Below, one piece after another: positions 40,534 to 52,676 of a DNA stretch of 64,000 nt. Position numbers and translations under genes: made by a program. The stretch's first letter is position 1, and every line of letters starts with the position of its first letter. The notes under the pieces were generated by a model. That model did no database searches. It was not told where the DNA came from and worked only from the letters and a program-made list of their open reading frames with translations. This DNA comes from Paramecium sonneborni (lineage: Eukaryota; Ciliophora; Oligohymenophorea; Peniculida; Parameciidae), in the NCBI GenBank assembly GCA_905182985.1, contig CAJJDN010000110.1:13635-77634 (forward strand), in the 5' to 3' direction.

Positions 40534-40809
40534 TCAATATTAATATTTTAGCAGTTACTCGGTTTTTTATCTTCTTTCCATTATCATATTGTTTATCTTT
40601 GCTATATTCTTTTAGACATCATCTTCTTGTGAAAGCCGAATGAACTAACTTGATTTCAATGATTATTGAGATTATTCTGACATCGTAGATGAGGTTTGAC
40701 TGTTTATAGGACTAACACTCCTTTAAGGTAATAATCTATTTATTCTATTCTTGATATCACTTAATTGTTATCTCATTTCTTAACAAAACTGAGCATTTTC
40801 AGATTACAT
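40534..40809 (-). CDS. Small Ser/Gln-rich coiled-coil protein
   Basis: A 91-codon frame from ATG 40809 (MQSENAQFCQEMRQQLSDIK) to TGA 40534, uninterrupted with TAA/TAG as Gln. Heptad-like N- and C-terminal helices flank a Ser-rich middle ('SSTMSEQSQQSLKSS'). No known domain; it may be a small structural or regulatory protein. It sits tail-to-tail with the second nitrilase (26 bp) and head-to-head with the gene at 40847 (37 bp between start codons). The tight fit to its neighbours and its composition support it as real. Confidence 0.6.
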
Positions 40810-40846
40810 CTATACGTTAATAATTAATGATTATTTAAATAACTAA

Positions 40847-41566
40847 ATGTAAAATAAAGAAATCAGTTTTGAAGATTCTTTGAGACAATCACAATTGCCT
40901 TAATAATAAAAATAGAGTAAAAAGAAAAATAACAAAACAGATAAATAAGTTAAATTCACAGGTAAGCTTCTCTTTAAATCATAGACGAGGAAATAAAAAT
41001 AATTGAAATGCTAACTCCTTAAGTCAAATAATAGTAATAAGCTATTAGAATTGCCAATGGTAAATTAGATTTTCTCTTTGATGGCTCTAGAGATGTTAAC
41101 TTAGTAAAACCTTATCATGAAGATGGAGATGAAAATATGTATTCCAAAGAGAATATCACAAAGAGAAGAAAACTTAAAAGTGATCCTGATGTAGTTAACA
41201 GCATTGAAACTTTTATGTCGCATTATCAATTTGATAAGAATAATAAATTGATCAAGGAAAATTATTTAAAAACCCATATTAGATTGGCATATTTATTGAG
41301 AAAGGATATAGAAGAAGATTAGGAGGAGATTAAATTTTTGTTATTGGAGGATTGGTATAACTTTATAATTATAAAGGGAGCACGATTCAAAAGGAAATGG
41401 ATATATGAGCAAGACAGATTTATTTGATTCTTTATTTGAATTAGCAGATACATGGACTCCAGATGCAGAAAAATCAGAGTATGTTGGCTTTTTTGAATTG
41501 TTAGAGTAGAAATACAGAAGACAATAAGATGAAAGTACATTAAATATTTTATCACTTAGAATTTGA
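40847..41566 (+). CDS. EF-hand-like protein with LFDSLFELADTWTP motif
   Basis: Start ATG 40847 (MQNKEISFEDSLRQSQLP), stop TGA 41564-41566. Two micro-introns: about 40961-40983 (23 nt) and about 41351-41372 (22 nt, AAG acceptor). Joining them gives an uninterrupted protein of about 225 residues with a basic N-terminal region, a middle helical segment and a C-terminal 'LLEDWEHDSKGNGYMSKTD' EF-hand-like loop followed by 'LFDSLFELADTWTP'. I recall this last motif as recurring in ciliate and flagellate proteins of unknown function. Calcium binding is possible from the D-x-D/S-x-G pattern but is not certain. Confidence 0.7.
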
Positions 41567-41577
41567 ATAGTTGTACT

Positions 41578-43720
41578 ATGAAATAATGGAAAGTTGAATA
41601 TTTTCAATTTTATAATTATCCTTCTTCATGGATATTAAAATATTCTTATTTTTATTGTTTAGTTGTAATCTTAAAGTCATCAAGCTGCATAAGTTTAGTC
41701 AGTTTTTATTGGGGACTATTACTTGCTTAGAAAATAGACTATAAACTAGTTGTGGGTTATGGAATTTATTCAGCCTAAGTCTTCATCTCTGGAATATGCT
41801 TCTCTAATCTTCCCTTTATTCTATTCGTTTATTTAGGGTGTTGAGGTGAAGGAGTATTGACATTACTAGTTTTATTAGCTTATTCAATATTTTTTAAACA
41901 TTATTCAATAAAATCCTCTTTTGTTAGTGAGGAATTTCTCGAAAATTTTTTATGGCTTTAATTAAATTCTTAAGAGGTGGAATGTAAAATAATTGTTGAT
42001 TTGCTCTATCTCAATTACATTACAGGTTGCTTTAATGATGACAAAGCCTATTAAGCTAATTAAATCTCTGTGAAAAGCTATCTAATCTACATGGATTATT
42101 GTGAAAAACTCTCTTAGAGATATTGTAGATCAGATAAAATTTGCATTAAATAATTTTTAATGTAATAATATAGGGAGTTCAAATCTCATATTAAGAAGTC
42201 AGAATACACAACTTCAGATAAGAACTTTCCCCTTGCTTTACATGCCTTATTAATCTACGTATTTTTTATATCATTTAACATTGCCGGAAAAATGTGTTAA
42301 TAAGACATATTTGCTAAAAGGTTTCCTGGAGATGAAAACAATTTAGGAAATTTAATGTGGTTTTGTTATTAGACAGTTGCTTTTATAGGATTAGCATAAT
42401 TGCCTAAAATTGTAAATTTTATCACATTTAGAATTATATTGATGGTAGGATCTTTAGGACCTTAAATTTTTATTTTACCTGCCATTCTGGCATCTAGTTC
42501 GAATTGTCCTGATTGGGCAATCTATCTAATTGGTATACTTTGTTCAATCTGTTCTGGAATATTATCAGTAATATTCTTATTTGGAATGCTATATTATTTA
42601 TCTAACTTATCATTCGGAGACGAAAAAATATTATATTATTGTTCACTCTATTTTATGTAATTTATACATATATAAATTTAGTCATAGTTTTTAATGGATA
42701 TTAGGTAGCTTTTTTGCTGAAATTTTTAGTAGAGCAACAATTGAGGCAACTGGCAGACTATTTTATATTTCTGTTGTATAACTAATTCTAAGTCTTCTCT
42801 TTTTAACTACTTTTGAACCCAATCATCCAAGGTTACGAAGAACTAAAGAACAAATTCTTAGTTTAATTGAAATTAAAACAAGTTAACAAATAGATAAATT
42901 AAATACATTAAGATAATTAATAATCAGTGGAATATAAGTTGAGAATTTAAATTAATAATAAAAAGCTAAATCAGAAGAAGAACTCAAATAAATTATGAAT
43001 AATATGACAATTCAATGTTTTTCTTTAGATTCAAGCAATTTAAGTATGATAATTGAAAAAGAAGAATTTAATGTTTATTAAAATAAATCATATTTAGAAT
43101 GTATAAAATATACTTCATATGAATTATGGAAAAGAAATGCCCTATATTTATTGCCTTTAGTACTTACTGTAGCTTTACTTGAAGGTTTTATTTATATCTA
43201 AATGCTCAATTATATAATGTTTTTAGCCTCAAAAGTTGATGATGCTAGTAGTTCCTTTGAAATTGAGTTTATTTTCTTTTATGTAGGCTTAGGTTATGTT
43301 CTTGGATGTTTTGCTATCGGGATTTTTGGGGATTTTAAAGATAAAATAGTTTGGATGATTTTCACTTTGACTATCTTACAGTTTAGCTTTATTTTTAGTT
43401 GGGTTGTAATAAGTTATAGAACAAATATCTACTTTTTCTTTTAGTTGTTTGCTGCAATGTTAGGATTTTGTGCATCTGGCTTAACTTCTTCTATTATCTC
43501 CTTTTTATGCTTTGAATTTTCATCCCTGATTTATATGGTAGATACAATTTATATTATTTATTCAATTTGTTTTGCAATATCGTCACTGCTTTTTATTTTT
43601 GGAAGTAGAGATGTATTTGAACATTTGATTGTAAATTTATCCATAATGTAACTTGTTGCAATGAGTAATTACTACTTTATCTATAAATATTATAGAATAA
43701 AAAAATTAAGTAAATAATGA
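41578..43720 (+). CDS. MFS-like multi-pass transporter
   Basis: Start ATG 41578 (MKQWKVEYFQFYNYPSSW), only 11 bp after the preceding stop; end TGA 43718-43720. About 12 hydrophobic segments in two halves are separated by a hydrophilic loop (about 42880-43120), the layout of the major facilitator superfamily, perhaps UNC93-like. I see no diagnostic transport motif, so substrate is unknown. Two introns are needed: about 41838-41867 (30 nt, contains an in-frame TGA) and about 42706-42730 (25 nt). Without the first, the frame would stop at TGA near 41840. After splicing the frame is clean for about 695 residues. Confidence 0.75.
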
Positions 43721-43738
43721 ATATTGATTAATATTAAA

Positions 43739-44134
43739 TCAAATTACTCGAAAAAATAACAAATTTTATTTACAATCGATGCAATACTTTTGATCTTCAG
43801 TTTTTCTATCCATATTGCATAATAAACATCTTTGCAAATATTGTTACTCGTAAATTTCATCTAAAAATCCATTATCCTCTAATTCTTGCAATTTCTCACC
43901 ATCACCAATGTACATGTCATCAATGAATATTAAAGGCAATTCATATCCATATTCCTTAAAAGCTTAAACAAATTAAACACTCTTTTTATCAGAAGCAACA
44001 TCTATTTTTTATAAAGGCCATGATTTTTATTCTAAAATTAAAAATGCTTTATTTTAGCTCGATTTAATTTTATTACTTTAGCCTGATATAGAAGTATAAT
44101 AAATTTTTATTCTGCTAACTTATTTTTTCGTCAT
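43739..44134 (-). CDS. SH3BGR/glutaredoxin-like protein with C-terminal CxxC pairs
   Basis: A 131-codon intact frame, ATG 44134 (MTKKQVSRIKIYYTSISG) to TGA 43739-43741. The N-terminal 95 residues resemble the thioredoxin-fold SH3BGR/GRX group: a first strand 'KIYYTSISG', 'IDVASDKK', 'GYELPLIFIDDMYIGDGEKL' with the cis-Pro loop, and a C-terminal helix. The CxxC redox site of true glutaredoxins is absent ('SISGQSNK'), so it is probably not an oxidoreductase. The tail 'RCLLCNM...KYCIDCK' has two CxxC pairs that could bind zinc, as in the Cys-rich tail of GRXCR proteins. It is convergent with the transporter gene (18 bp between stops). Confidence 0.75.
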
Positions 44135-44193
44135 TTTTCGCCTCCACCATTACTAGATGATGAATGCTGAATAATATTATTATTAATTTATAT

Positions 44194-44937
44194 TCATAAA
44201 ATATATTAATGTTATAAAATAAAAGATAATGGTCCCTATTCAACATTTTAATATTTTTTCATTAATATTGCTATTTCTTCATTTTTTATTTCAAATTCTT
44301 CTGGTATTGGTAGAAAGAAATATTCTCTAGCCAAAATGATTTAATTCATATCCTTTAAATTCATAAAATTTCTTAGTTTCATAAATGTTAATGTAGGTAT
44401 ATATTTTAAATCCAATAAATTACAAGAAGTTCTCATTTCTTTATGAGTTTTGCAAAATTAAATTAACTATTAAATTTATTAAGGGCTAATTTATTGCAAC
44501 AATTTTTTATTGGCAATTAAGACATCATTAGGAAGAAGATTAAAAATTGGATAATTTTCATCTAAAACAAATAAAGAATACGGCTTGACTTTATCTTCTA
44601 ACTCACAATCAATTTCTAAATTTTATTCTAATTTCAATAAAGTAATTGTGGCGTTTGCTAAGGACCTTTCATGTTTTGTTTTTAATGGTAAAATCTTGAG
44701 CTTTTAATCATAGTAGATATCTGCTGTATCATACATTTAATATGCAAAAAATACACCAAAAGCAAAAATTGCAGATTTCAATACTTTCCATCTGATAATT
44801 TTTAAGAAATCTGACACTACAGAGTGCTATACTTTAGTTTATTAATATCTTTCTCTTAGTCTTAATGCTTCTTCTTTTTCAAACTACTCCAAGTGTTCTT
44901 TTCTTCTTGAAAATTAAAATTTAATAATGGATAACAT
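44194..44937 (-). CDS. Single-TM protein of unknown function
   Basis: Uninterrupted frame of 247 codons from ATG 44937 (MLSIIKFQFSRRKEHLEQF) to TGA 44194. A charged N-terminal helix rich in Glu and Arg is followed by one hydrophobic segment 'VLKSAIFAFGVFFAYQMY', then a soluble domain of about 170 residues with no motif I recognise. The topology suggests a tail in the cytosol and a domain in a lumen or intermembrane space, or the reverse. It is flanked at 18 bp by the EF-hand gene stop and at about 59 bp by the next start in the same direction. Confidence 0.65.
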
Positions 44938-44955
44938 TATTTAAAATAATATTAA

Positions 44956-46261
44956 TCACAAGTCTTAAAATTCATAGAAACACAGTTTCCCATCTCGATT
45001 ATAGTCATATCTATTTATCAACAAGGTTACTTCCGAAGCATTGTATCGAAGACCATTCATATAAAGATATTATTAAAGCTAAAATTATTAATAATAAGTA
45101 AAATACATCAGTAGCACTAATATAATTATCTCTTGTAACCGAATCAATTAATTTAAAAAGATCTTTTGAACCATTCAATTTAGGAGGAGGTGTTTATAAT
45201 AACTCAAGATACTCTTTAAATAATTATAAAGTTTAATGAGAAAATATCTCTTCTATGGGTTTATCAATAAATTGCTTATTTTATATTTAGATATGGTCAT
45301 TAGGCATAATTAAATTAAGAAAATCACTAAATTAGAATTCTTTTTTCAACGAAAATAAATATTCTGAAGTTCCAGGTTGTTGGTTTAAAAATTTATCAAA
45401 ATCTTGCATAGTTATAAACCCATTTGAATTCTGATCTAGTGCTTTAAAAGCATCTAAGAAATTAAATGTTTTTTAATTTAAAAGTCTTTTCTTAAGTGAG
45501 TTTAACTTAATTTCTCTTCTCATTAAGGCTACCAATGGGATCAATGGTGATTCAATACATAAATAATTATCATCTCTGCTATTCAAATCCTATATTGGCT
45601 TTTTGTTACTTCTACCATTATATTTTAATTTTTGCTCATTTTTTTTTTTAGTTGTCATTGATTGCAAATTAGTTTTAGCCTATTTTGGAGTGGAAAACGT
45701 AAAATCATATATTTCATTTTTCTTTTTAATAAATTAAGAAGTAGTGATTAATCCATCTCCTGATTAATCAAGAAGTCTAGAAATTTATTCCAATTCTTTT
45801 TCACTAATAAATGCTAATTTATCTTTAAAATATTTTTAAACATCTTGGATTGTCCCTTCAAAAAATACATTGTTAGATGTTTTCAAAGAATTCATTAAAT
45901 CAATTTATAAATTTAAATGTCTTGCTAAAGCTAATTATACTTCTGGTGATAGTTGTTATTTTGGTTCTTGGATAGATATTACATTTCTTAATGTTTAATC
46001 ACTTGGGAGTATTAATCTTAAAAAATCAACATATTTGAAAGGTTTTTAAATTAAAATTTGACATTCTTGCTCTGTACAAAGTAATCCTTAATTCTTAAGA
46101 TAAGTAGATAATGAGGTAGTTGTAATTTTATTATTTGCATCTGATAATTAAATGAATGCTTTGTAAGGATGGAAAGTGGGCAGCTAAATTAAGAATTATC
46201 GATTTTGCTCAATTTTCTGTTCTATTTATGCGCATTCTATAAAAAAATCACATATATGCAT
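44956..46261 (-). CDS. EF-hand calcium-binding protein
   Basis: From ATG 46261 (MHICDFFIECAQIEQK) to TGA 44956. Several EF-hand-like units are spread over about 425 residues: 'LLDQSGDGLITTSQF', 'ALDQNSNGFITMQDFDKF' and, after a 28-nt intron near 45085-45112, 'RYDYNRDGKLCFYEF'. The last two are canonical Ca-binding loops (D.N.NG.I...F and D.NRDGKL.F.EF). An N-terminal unit is degenerate. Such multi-EF-hand proteins are common in ciliates and usually act as calcium sensors at the cortex or cilia; the partner is unknown. The start lies only 5 bp after the stop of the kelch gene in the same direction, so the true start may be different, but no better one is seen. Confidence 0.75.
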
Positions 46262-46266
46262 TATAA

Positions 46267-47565
46267 TCAATTTTTAGATTTATATTTATTTTTCTTTTTA
46301 TTATTTTTCTTATTAGATTTTTTTGTTTCCTATTTAATTTCATCTTATTGAAGTTATTGGAGTTATTTTTCTTATTCCAATAATTCTTCAAAAGTCAATT
46401 CTTCTGGCTAATCATTATCCTTATTGTCTTCTTGGAATTGGAGATTTTATTATTGTTATTATAATTGTTTTTCGAATTTACTGATATTGATCAAGTCTCC
46501 ATTATAATCTAATAATGTTTATTCTTTAAAATCCTAAAATTATATAGATATAAATTACTTTAGTAATAATCTATAATCTTTCAACAACATTACAATTAAC
46601 AATATTTTTCTAAAAGTTGTAGCCTCCAAATAGTAAAATTTGATTGTTTTTAATATCTAAACAAGCACAAGCTCTATATTTATAGGAAGGTCTATGAAAT
46701 AAAATAATTTTAATTACACTTCCTTTTAAGACCTCATACAGGTCCATTGATTATCTGTAAATGATAATAGATAATGGGTGGTTTATCCATTTTCTTCAGC
46801 AAAATAAATTAACTAATTTTAATTAAGAGAGACATATTGACCAAAAGCAATAGATCTTGGAATATTAGTTTTAACTTGACTCCATGTAAAAGTTTTTAAA
46901 TCTAATGAATACATATCTTATAAAGAGGTTCTCTCAAATAAATTTGTTGATTGTGAACCTCCTGCTATTATTAATTTATTGATATTAACAAATGCTAGAT
47001 GACTATGTCTTGGAGAAGGAGGTTATCCTTTAAAATTTACAGGTGTAAAATCACATTAAGTAACTTAAAAAAAATCCAATTAATTTGAAAGTCTCATTTG
47101 TTCATCTAAACCACCAAAAATGTAAAATGATAAATCAGCTATTTATGTAAATGAGAAATTAATTCTAAATTATGGCTTATACTCACTTTTGATAGATAAT
47201 ATTGTTTTAGTAGGTAAATCAGCATAAAAGATTTGTTATTGAGTTGCTCTATTGTATGAAATAAACCAAATGCAATTTTTAGTAAAGTAAGTTTAAGGAT
47301 GTACAAATTAATAGTCAAATTATTCACCAGAAAATACAAAATGCTCTTCTATGTTAAATTTCTCTCTATTGATATACACTCCATGTAATTCTGTTTTTTA
47401 TGAATAACAAATCAATAATCTATCATTATAAATGTGAATTGTGCTAAAAAAGGAATTTTATTTAAAGTCTTGAATAATTGATGATTTTTTCCAAAGAGTT
47501 AGTTTAACATCAATATAATTTTATGGCAGTCTTTCTTCGAGCACGTTTTCATTAGAATTAAACAT
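46267..47565 (-). CDS. Kelch-repeat protein
   Basis: Start ATG 47565 (MFNSNENVLEERLPQNYIDV), stop TGA 46267-46269. Kelch blades are visible as 'YIFGGLDEQMR', 'PSPRHSHLAFVN.NKLIIAGG', 'WTCMRPSYKYRACACLD' and 'ILLFGGYN', with the conserved Gly-Gly and Trp/Tyr spacing, followed by a Gln/Glu/Lys-rich tail ending 'KNKYKSKN'. Kelch propellers bind other proteins, often actin or E3 ligase partners. Two introns: about 46709-46749 (41 nt) and about 46539-46563 (25 nt). With both removed the frame is clean for about 410 residues. The start sits in a short spacer divergent from the kinase gene at 47626. Confidence 0.75.
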
Positions 47566-47625
47566 AATTATAATGAATAAATAATAATCAATCGGATAAT
47601 ATGTATTTGGTATATATTTTGAAGT

Positions 47626-49108
47626 ATGAATATAGGCAAAACATTAGGAGAAGGTACCTTTGGAAAGGTGAAATTGGCTATCCATTAAACAACATAGGAA
47701 AAGGTGGCAATCAAAATTTTAGAGAAGAGCAAAATAGTTGATACTTCTGATATTGAAAGAGTAACAAGAGAAATTTAGATTTTGAAATAAATCAGACATC
47801 CAAATTTAGTGTAATTATATGAAGTATTATGTGATTATACTAAGATAATAGAAACTTAAAAATAACTGTTTTTAGTAATGGAATATATAAATGGTGGAGA
47901 ATTATTTGATTACATAGTTTAAAACTAGAGATTGAGAGATGCAGAAGCAGCTAAACTTTTTGCTTAATTAATTTAAGGAATAGAGTATATGCATAAATTG
48001 AGAATTGTACATAGAGATTTAAAACCTGAGAATTTAATGCTTGAAAATTAATAGAGAATCAAGATTATTGATTTTGGACTATCTAATTTATATTAAAATG
48101 ATGAATTACTAAAAACAGCATGTGGATCACCATGTTATGCAGCACCTGAAATGATAGCTGGCAAGAAATACAATGGATTAAATTCAGATATTTGGAGTGC
48201 CGGTGTTATCTTATTTGCTATGTTAGCTGGCCATTTACCATTTGAAGAGGCCAATACAAATCTATTGTATAAAAAAATACTAGCAGGAGAATACAAATGT
48301 CCTGGCACTATTTCATTACCTGCTAAGAGTTTAATTGCTGGTATTTTATAAACTGATCCTCTAAAAAGATACACTATTTAAGATATTAGAAGACATCCTT
48401 GGCTAACTAATAATCACAAAAGTCCATTATAAGTTGGCATTATTGTTGGATCTCATAAGATTCCAATAGACTTTGATATATTGAAATAATTGGTTAAAAT
48501 GGGTTATGCTTAAGATTATATTGAAAAGTGTGTAGAAAATAATAGACATAATTAAGTGACGACAATTTATTATTTATTATTAAAAAAGCATTTAATCAAT
48601 GGAGGAAAATCTTTTGCTGGTAATTTTATTACTTTTTACCAAAATAGATATTGGGTCTGATATATTCACTCCTAAATTAAATCCACCTAAGCATGCTTCT
48701 ACTTCCGATTATGGTGCTAAATAGCAGAATAAACCTTTGCCTGTTATTAGACCAAAACTACATGATGATTCTCCAATTAATCTCAGAAGTCGTTATCTTA
48801 ATAATTCTCTACATTCTCAATAAAATACAACTTTAAATTAATCACCTAAAATTCATTCTGTAGATTCTAAAAGACCATAACTCGACAATTTTAAATTAGA
48901 TTTGAATTAAACTTTTAGAGATCCTAATTAATCAAAAAACATTACTCCATCTGTTAGACCTAGAGGAATTAGTGATTATTATTGTAGGCAAGGAATATAT
49001 GCTTAAGAATCTAATAGATAAAAATCAGTGGATTACGGATAAAATAATTAAATTAATTTAGCCTATTATAATGATACTAGAGTGAAAACATTTTACAAGG
49101 TCAAGTGA
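47626..49108 (+). CDS. SNF1/AMPK-type protein kinase with UBA-like region
   Basis: Ser/Thr kinase of the CAMK/SNF1-AMPK group, which senses energy or stress. Start ATG 47626 lies directly behind an in-frame TGA. Visible: 'GEGTFGKVKLA', 'VAIKILEKSK', 'RHPNLVQLYEVL', 'VMEYINGGELFDYI', 'IVHRDLKPENLML', 'IIDFGLSNLY', activation loop 'LLKTACGSPCYAAPEMI', 'DIWSAGVILFAMLAGHLPFE', and a helical segment 'DILKQLVKMGYAQDYIEKC' that fits the UBA/autoinhibitory region next to SNF1 kinase domains. A 28-nt intron is at 48620-48647. A 21-nt segment at 47831-47851 (GTG...ATAG) is probably an intron too, since its removal gives 'LYEVLQTQKQLFLVMEY', the family pattern. It is a multiple of three without a stop, so retention would keep the frame. 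The tail is Ser/Asn/Gln-rich. Confidence 0.9.
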
Positions 49109-49172
49109 TTATAGTTTTATATCCTGCTCTTAAATTATTTTTAGTTATTTAATTATAATATAAATTTTTATA

Positions 49173-50111
49173 ATGTTTTCACCTCGTTCGAATTAGCAAA
49201 CACCAACCTAAAGAAAGATAGGAAGAAAAATGTCAGAATCATCACACAAATCTTCAAGAAAAATTGAAATCTAAACATTGCCTTCTGGTATCAGAATAAT
49301 TATTGCTGAATCAATACTAACATAAAATCATATTTCATCCATTAGAGACAGTTTAATAAAATATCTAAAATATGAAGGTAATACTTAAGAATTTAATCAA
49401 TAGAATCTTATTAAAAATTAAGACCTGTTGATATTCAAATTATGAATGAATATGCTTTGACATAAGTTTCATTTGTTAAAGAATTTAGTGAAAAAAAAGA
49501 ATTAATTGTAAATATGCTCCTACATCTCTTTTTTTACAGAAATGCAAAATATATCAAACAATGTTTTCAAGAAAAGAATTAAGCAGATGATATTAAAGAA
49601 TTCTAAAGATTATTAATTTTTCATAAGAGTGGATTAAATTCCTTAGAAGTTAGAACACTCTTAACTTGGCTCAATGATTATATTGCTCACTATGATTTAT
49701 TCTATTTTAAAGCTCTATCTGATGATGGATTAGATATTGTTTATAATGTCGTTTTGGATATTCCTACTTTTGTACCTCCATTATCTTAAGCCAATTTTAT
49801 ACCTTAAAATGTATTTCATTTTAAAATATTAGAATAAATAATACGCAGATATTGATTCTGAAGAAGAAGAAAAATATGCCAAAAGAAGAAACATGAAGGA
49901 AAAAGAAAACTAAGACCTACAAGATTAACTTTAAGAAAATTAAGAAGAAACTTTGTAATAAGAACATGAATCAAAGAAACCTAATGAGTTTGAAGAGTAT
50001 ATACAATAATAAGTTTTTGGAACTTCTTAATAATTATTTTAAAAGATTGAAGAGTAGAATAAAATTATTATTGATTAAGTTGAAAGAGAAAATAATAAGA
50101 AAAAAAAATGA
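49173..50111 (+). CDS. Possible C1a central-pair (CCDC189/FAP119-like) protein
   Basis: Start ATG 49173 or 49230, stop TGA 50109-50111. Two introns: about 49380-49405 (26 nt) and about 49810-49831 (22 nt). The result is about 295 residues: an N-terminal helical domain with 'LIFHKSGLNSLEVRTLLTWL' and 'YIAHYDLFYFKAL', then an acidic, Gln/Glu-rich coiled coil ('SEEEEKYAKRRNMKEKE'). The pattern of helix, His-Ser-type turn and Tyr/Leu-rich strand resembles the CCDC189/FAP119 family of the cilium central apparatus, but only weakly; I did not check it against a profile. Confidence 0.55.
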
Positions 50112-50142
50112 AATTTAGAAAATTAATCTTTGTATTGTTCTA

Positions 50143-52269
50143 TCATTAAATACCTATATTATAATGGCCAGGACGTATTAAAAGTATAATCTTGTCTTAA
50201 TTTTATGGTTAATATTCTTAAACTTTAAATCCATTCTTATCAAAAAATAATAGTACTACATGGCTTAGAATAATTATCATTTTACATATTTAAAAATTTT
50301 GCTAATTCTGAAATAATTAATTCTGTAGAGTTAAATTCTTACTCCCATATTAAAATATTGTTGAAAGCACTAATAGCAAGATACATTTCACTATTTTAGA
50401 ATAAATGATTAGAAAGGCTTCTAAAAAATATAATTGCTATTCCATAAAAGCAACCATCTATCCCTTCATTTTCTTCATCATGAGCAGCAAATTACTACTC
50501 TAATTATAATTATCTTTGATTCAAATCCTTAATCTATCTTATTTATTCAATTCTATAAATAAATTCAAAAATCAATTAATTACTAAAATTAGGTATCTAA
50601 TCTGAGTGAAAAGTTTCATAATTAATTTAGCAAGTAAATTTTCCAAGTATTTAATTTTTTAAAGTATCAAATTCCATATTACTGAATCTAATTATAAGTT
50701 CTAAATATTGAAATCCAAATGCTGAGTAAAAACAATTCCCATCTCCTCTCACTTATCTAAATGAACTACAATATTTTCGTAGTTCCATTTATTATTATGC
50801 ATTTTAGATTCTGTAGTATTGAAATAATTCTTCATCTGATTAAACTTTTCTCAAGTAATATTAGTACTCTTTTGCTGTATCTCTTTTTCTTGAGCTTTCA
50901 TCATATAATTGATTTATATATATTTTGATTGATTAAGATCTTAAGGGATCAGAATTTATATTATTGATTTAATCACATTTTTTCTAAATTATAAGAATAT
51001 TCTCATTTTGAATATTATTATTAATATTAATTAAATCAGCTTGATTAGTATTTATGTCATTTTAAGATTATTTCAATTATTATATAAAATTCTTATTATC
51101 TAATCTTACTTAAAGTAATTCATTCTTAATATTTTATTATATCTAATTAATTTTTTAATTTTATATTCTATTATATGATTGATAAATATTACTCTTTTTC
51201 TGAATTTATAGTTGAATCTAAAATCTTTAAATGATTATCAATATAAATTTTAATGTCTTTTACATTTTCGTCAAATTTGCATAGCTATTAAGTAATTTAA
51301 CTGAAGCTTAAATATTGTAACAATAAAATACCTAATTTATTATTCTTTTTAAAAATTTGATTATTTTGAAATGTTTTTTTAGTTTATTTTTAATTAAAGC
51401 AAATCATTTTCAAGTGTCTCTGTAGTTTAGTTAATTTAATTCAACTAACTTGTCAATTTTGAAATATCTTAATCAATTTTCATATTTAAAGAAGTTTATT
51501 ATCGTGAAACAGTATCAAGAATGTTTTCTCTATAATTTCATAATTAAAGTTAATCCTGAAAAATATATAATTTTATTCTTACTACTCTTATTACTCATCA
51601 AATTTTTGATTTTACATTTTATTTAAATTTATAGATTTAAGATAATTTTCAAAAAGTTAATCTAGATCTTTTTGATTATTATTATATTATTACAATAAGT
51701 ATTATTTGAATATTGCTCCTTAATTTTGATTTCGATAAACTATGATAATCTAAAATCATTTTTTTAAATTTCTTCCTTGCTTTAACTTTATTTTAAAATC
51801 TCAATATCTTATTGTTATAATCTCAATTAATTTTCTATAACTTGCATCCTTTCAACTGAATTTTCTTTGTAGCCCTTAATTGATATTATATGTTTATGGT
51901 TAGTCTTCAGTAATTTTTTGTGATTTATTTCTTAAGTAATTTACACTTCATCTTCTTCAAAACTAATTAATTAATTATGAGTATTTTGTTCTAAAGGATT
52001 TTAAATTTTATTCTTGAATCTTTGATCTTTTCTTATAAATCTTTTTTAAGATTATTTCATTTAATTCATTTACTTCTAATTTAGACTATATCAAAAAGGT
52101 GTAATTACTTTACATTTTATTCAAATTTTGTTTCTTATTTTTCATCGTTATCTGAGCTATTATCGAGAAGGTCTCCTTTTGATGCTGTGACATTATAATT
52201 TTATCTAAGTGATTTATTTTTTTCAGTTTAAACAGACTATGGTCTTAAACAGTTTTAATTTAGAGACAT
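50143..52269 (-). CDS. Otubain-type deubiquitinase with long coiled-coil N-terminus
   Basis: The C-terminal 240 residues form an otubain-like OTU cysteine protease, which cleaves ubiquitin chains. The catalytic Cys sits in 'RGDGNCFYSAFGFQYLE' and the catalytic His in 'IILLIRPGHYNIGIQ', the last residues before TGA 50143. A 22-nt intron with AAG acceptor lies near 50268-50290, and removing it joins 'ELAKFLN' to 'IHVVLLFFDKNG'. Before the OTU domain is a long Gln/Asn/Lys-rich coiled-coil region, unusual for otubains. It begins at ATG 52269 (MSLNQNCLRPQSVQTEKNK). Its exon structure between about 51,640 and 52,150 is not fully resolved; at least one long intron or frame break is needed. OTU activity is well supported; the coil may target it. 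Confidence 0.8.
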
Positions 52270-52329
52270 ATTCTATTATTATTTTATTAATTAAGCTTAC
52301 TAGATAAATAATAATAAAAAATCAAACTA

Positions 52330-52627
52330 TGGGAAAGGAAGAGAGCGTTTAAATAGCAGAGAATTTGTTTAAATAAATAAATCAATAAAACTGATTGAAG
52401 GTTAGATTGAAGTGCTTGATTTATAAGCCATAGCATTTGATATTTTCTCATTTATCAGTGAACTTCTCATAAATCCTATAAATAGTAAATTAAGAGAATA
52501 ATTTTATAAACATAATTAAAATCACTTGATAGATTTCTTAGTTGTAGAATAAGAAAGAGAAATTATGTAATTAGAATAAAATTAAGCAAATAAAGTTTTT
52601 GAAAGTCCTATTAAGTTTTTAAATTGA
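52330..52627 (+). CDS. Small helical protein, frame uncertain
   Basis: A stretch ending at TGA 52625-52627 reads 'SIKLIEGQIEVLDLQAIAFD', then 'FSFISELLINPINSKLREQF', then 'LIDFLVVEQEREIMQLEQN', a plausible helical protein. The best start, ATG near 52330 ('MGKEESVQIAENLFKQIN'), is one base out of frame with it, and no GT...AG intron of reasonable size joins them; the slip falls at about 52370-52395. In the downstream frame no ATG is found. It could be a sequence error, a recent pseudogene or an unrecognised splice. Not matched to a known family. Confidence 0.4.
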
Positions 52628-52676
52628 TTTTAGTTGGGTAATAAATCATTAATATTTGATAAGTGAGGGTGTTCTG

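Noticed and set aside
41319..41607. Two overlapping minus-strand ORFs
   Set aside because: Antisense to the EF-hand-like gene, whose spliced plus frame is motif-supported.
41835..41845. In-frame TGA in the MFS-like gene as evidence of a pseudogene
   Set aside because: A 30-nt GT...TAG intron covers it and leaves a clean frame.
48135..48374. Minus-strand ORF
   Set aside because: Antisense to the kinase domain of the SNF1-like gene.
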